A DNA stretch of 64,000 nt from NCBI GenBank assembly GCA_019359675.1, contig JAHHGX010000069.1, positions 143,406-207,405 on the forward strand, given 5' to 3'. Every line of letters starts with the position of its first letter. Within the stretch, counting starts at the first letter, position 1. The notes under the pieces are model-generated. The model was not told the DNA's origin. It ran no database searches and was given only the letters and a program-made list of their open reading frames with translations. The position numbers and the translations under genes are program-made. The DNA is from Calothrix sp. FI2-JRJ7 (GTDB lineage Bacteria; Cyanobacteriota; Cyanobacteriia; Cyanobacteriales; Nostocaceae). Below are positions 63,729 to 64,000 of this stretch, in pieces.

Positions 63729-64000
63729 TTAGTTCGACTCTGGAACGATAGAAATAACTTGAATGCTTTTTGTGCGGAAAATTGATTTTTCAGGTTTTTC
63801 ATAGGTTAAAAATTCCACCGCACCTACTGAAAGGGCTGCGGAAATATGTAAAGAATCCATTGCTCCCAACCCATACTGATACCAGTTCTTTATGAAGCTG
63901 CGCTAAATAAAGCTTCAAGAATAAAGTTGTAAGAGGTTAAAGAAGCAATGATTTCAGGAGTAATTGTTTCTAATACGGAAGCTAACTTTTCACGTAGTTG
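63729..64000 (-). pseudogene. PIN-domain protein remnant (right edge)
   Basis: On the minus strand, the frame 63902-63729 reads NWYQYGLGAMDSLHISAALS, then EFLTYEKPEKSIFRTKSIQV. This is the C-terminal end of a PIN-domain toxin, with AMDSLH the conserved acidic block. Just upstream a different frame (64000 to a TAA at 63890-63892) reads REKLASVLETITPEIIASLT. The two overlap in different frames, so either the PIN gene is frameshifted near 63895, or one gene ends and another begins here. The N-terminal part is outside the window. Confidence 0.5.

Overview
The window is chromosomal DNA from a cyanobacterium, probably a filamentous Nostocales/Rivularia-Calothrix type. The evidence is a DnaE C-terminal half that starts with a split-intein C fragment, light-dependent protochlorophyllide reductase (por), the cyanobacterial division protein Ftn2/ZipN, a PatA/PixG-type response regulator, a DUF4912 protein, heptamer short tandem repeats (STRR), and many palindromic intergenic repeats. 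The DNA is AT-rich. The octamer GCGATCGC (HIP1) is almost absent (2 copies seen). The palindrome GGCGCC occurs about 80 times by eye, and CGCGCG/GCGCGC is also frequent.

Layout. 1-22.3 kb: an exopolysaccharide/O-antigen-like locus on the + strand. It holds the dTDP-L-rhamnose pathway (rmlB, A, C, D), UDP-galactopyranose mutase (glf), about ten glycosyltransferases of GT2 and GT4 type, two tandem COG5610-type proteins (one with and one without its HAD domain), a divergent PRPP synthase and an O-antigen ligase/polymerase-like membrane protein. A decayed GT2 fragment lies at 5.3 kb. 22.4-29.9 kb: a minus-strand RiPP locus of lasso-peptide type, in transcription order PqqD-like RRE (B1), transglutaminase-like leader peptidase (B2), asparagine-synthase-like cyclase (C), a small precursor gene at 26815-26985 (A), HPr-kinase-like kinase, ABC exporter (D) and a nucleotidyltransferase. 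30.8-33.5 kb: a WecB/TagA/CpsF glycosyltransferase and a GT2 gene broken by one in-frame stop, whose 3' end is fused to a copied piece of the neighbouring pseudouridine synthase gene.

33.7-63.6 kb: mostly housekeeping genes. These are rluD-type pseudouridine synthase, PatA-like regulator, class II aldolase, tRNA-Lys, aldose-1-epimerase family protein, pdhA, ftn2, an AEC-type permease, two peptidoglycan-binding enzymes around a frameshifted Uma2 gene, a DUF4912 protein, a phosphodiester-glycosidase lipoprotein, a nuclease-like protein, dnaE-C with split intein, gatA, two RodZ-like HTH proteins around an alpha/beta hydrolase, a methyltransferase cassette flanked by direct repeats copied from the start of dus, dus itself, an HNH nuclease with a small partner, an HPP membrane protein and por. 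The right edge holds PIN-domain remnants.

The strongest candidate for an undescribed system is the RiPP locus with its small precursor. Its leader is clearly lasso-like, but its core (about 35 residues, probably not starting with Gly) and its kinase and nucleotidyltransferase are unusual. Two other cross-window signals stand out. One is replacement of HIP1 by GGCGCC as the over-represented palindrome. The other is cargo genes that sit between copies of pieces of the adjacent conserved gene, with repeats supplying their stop codons.
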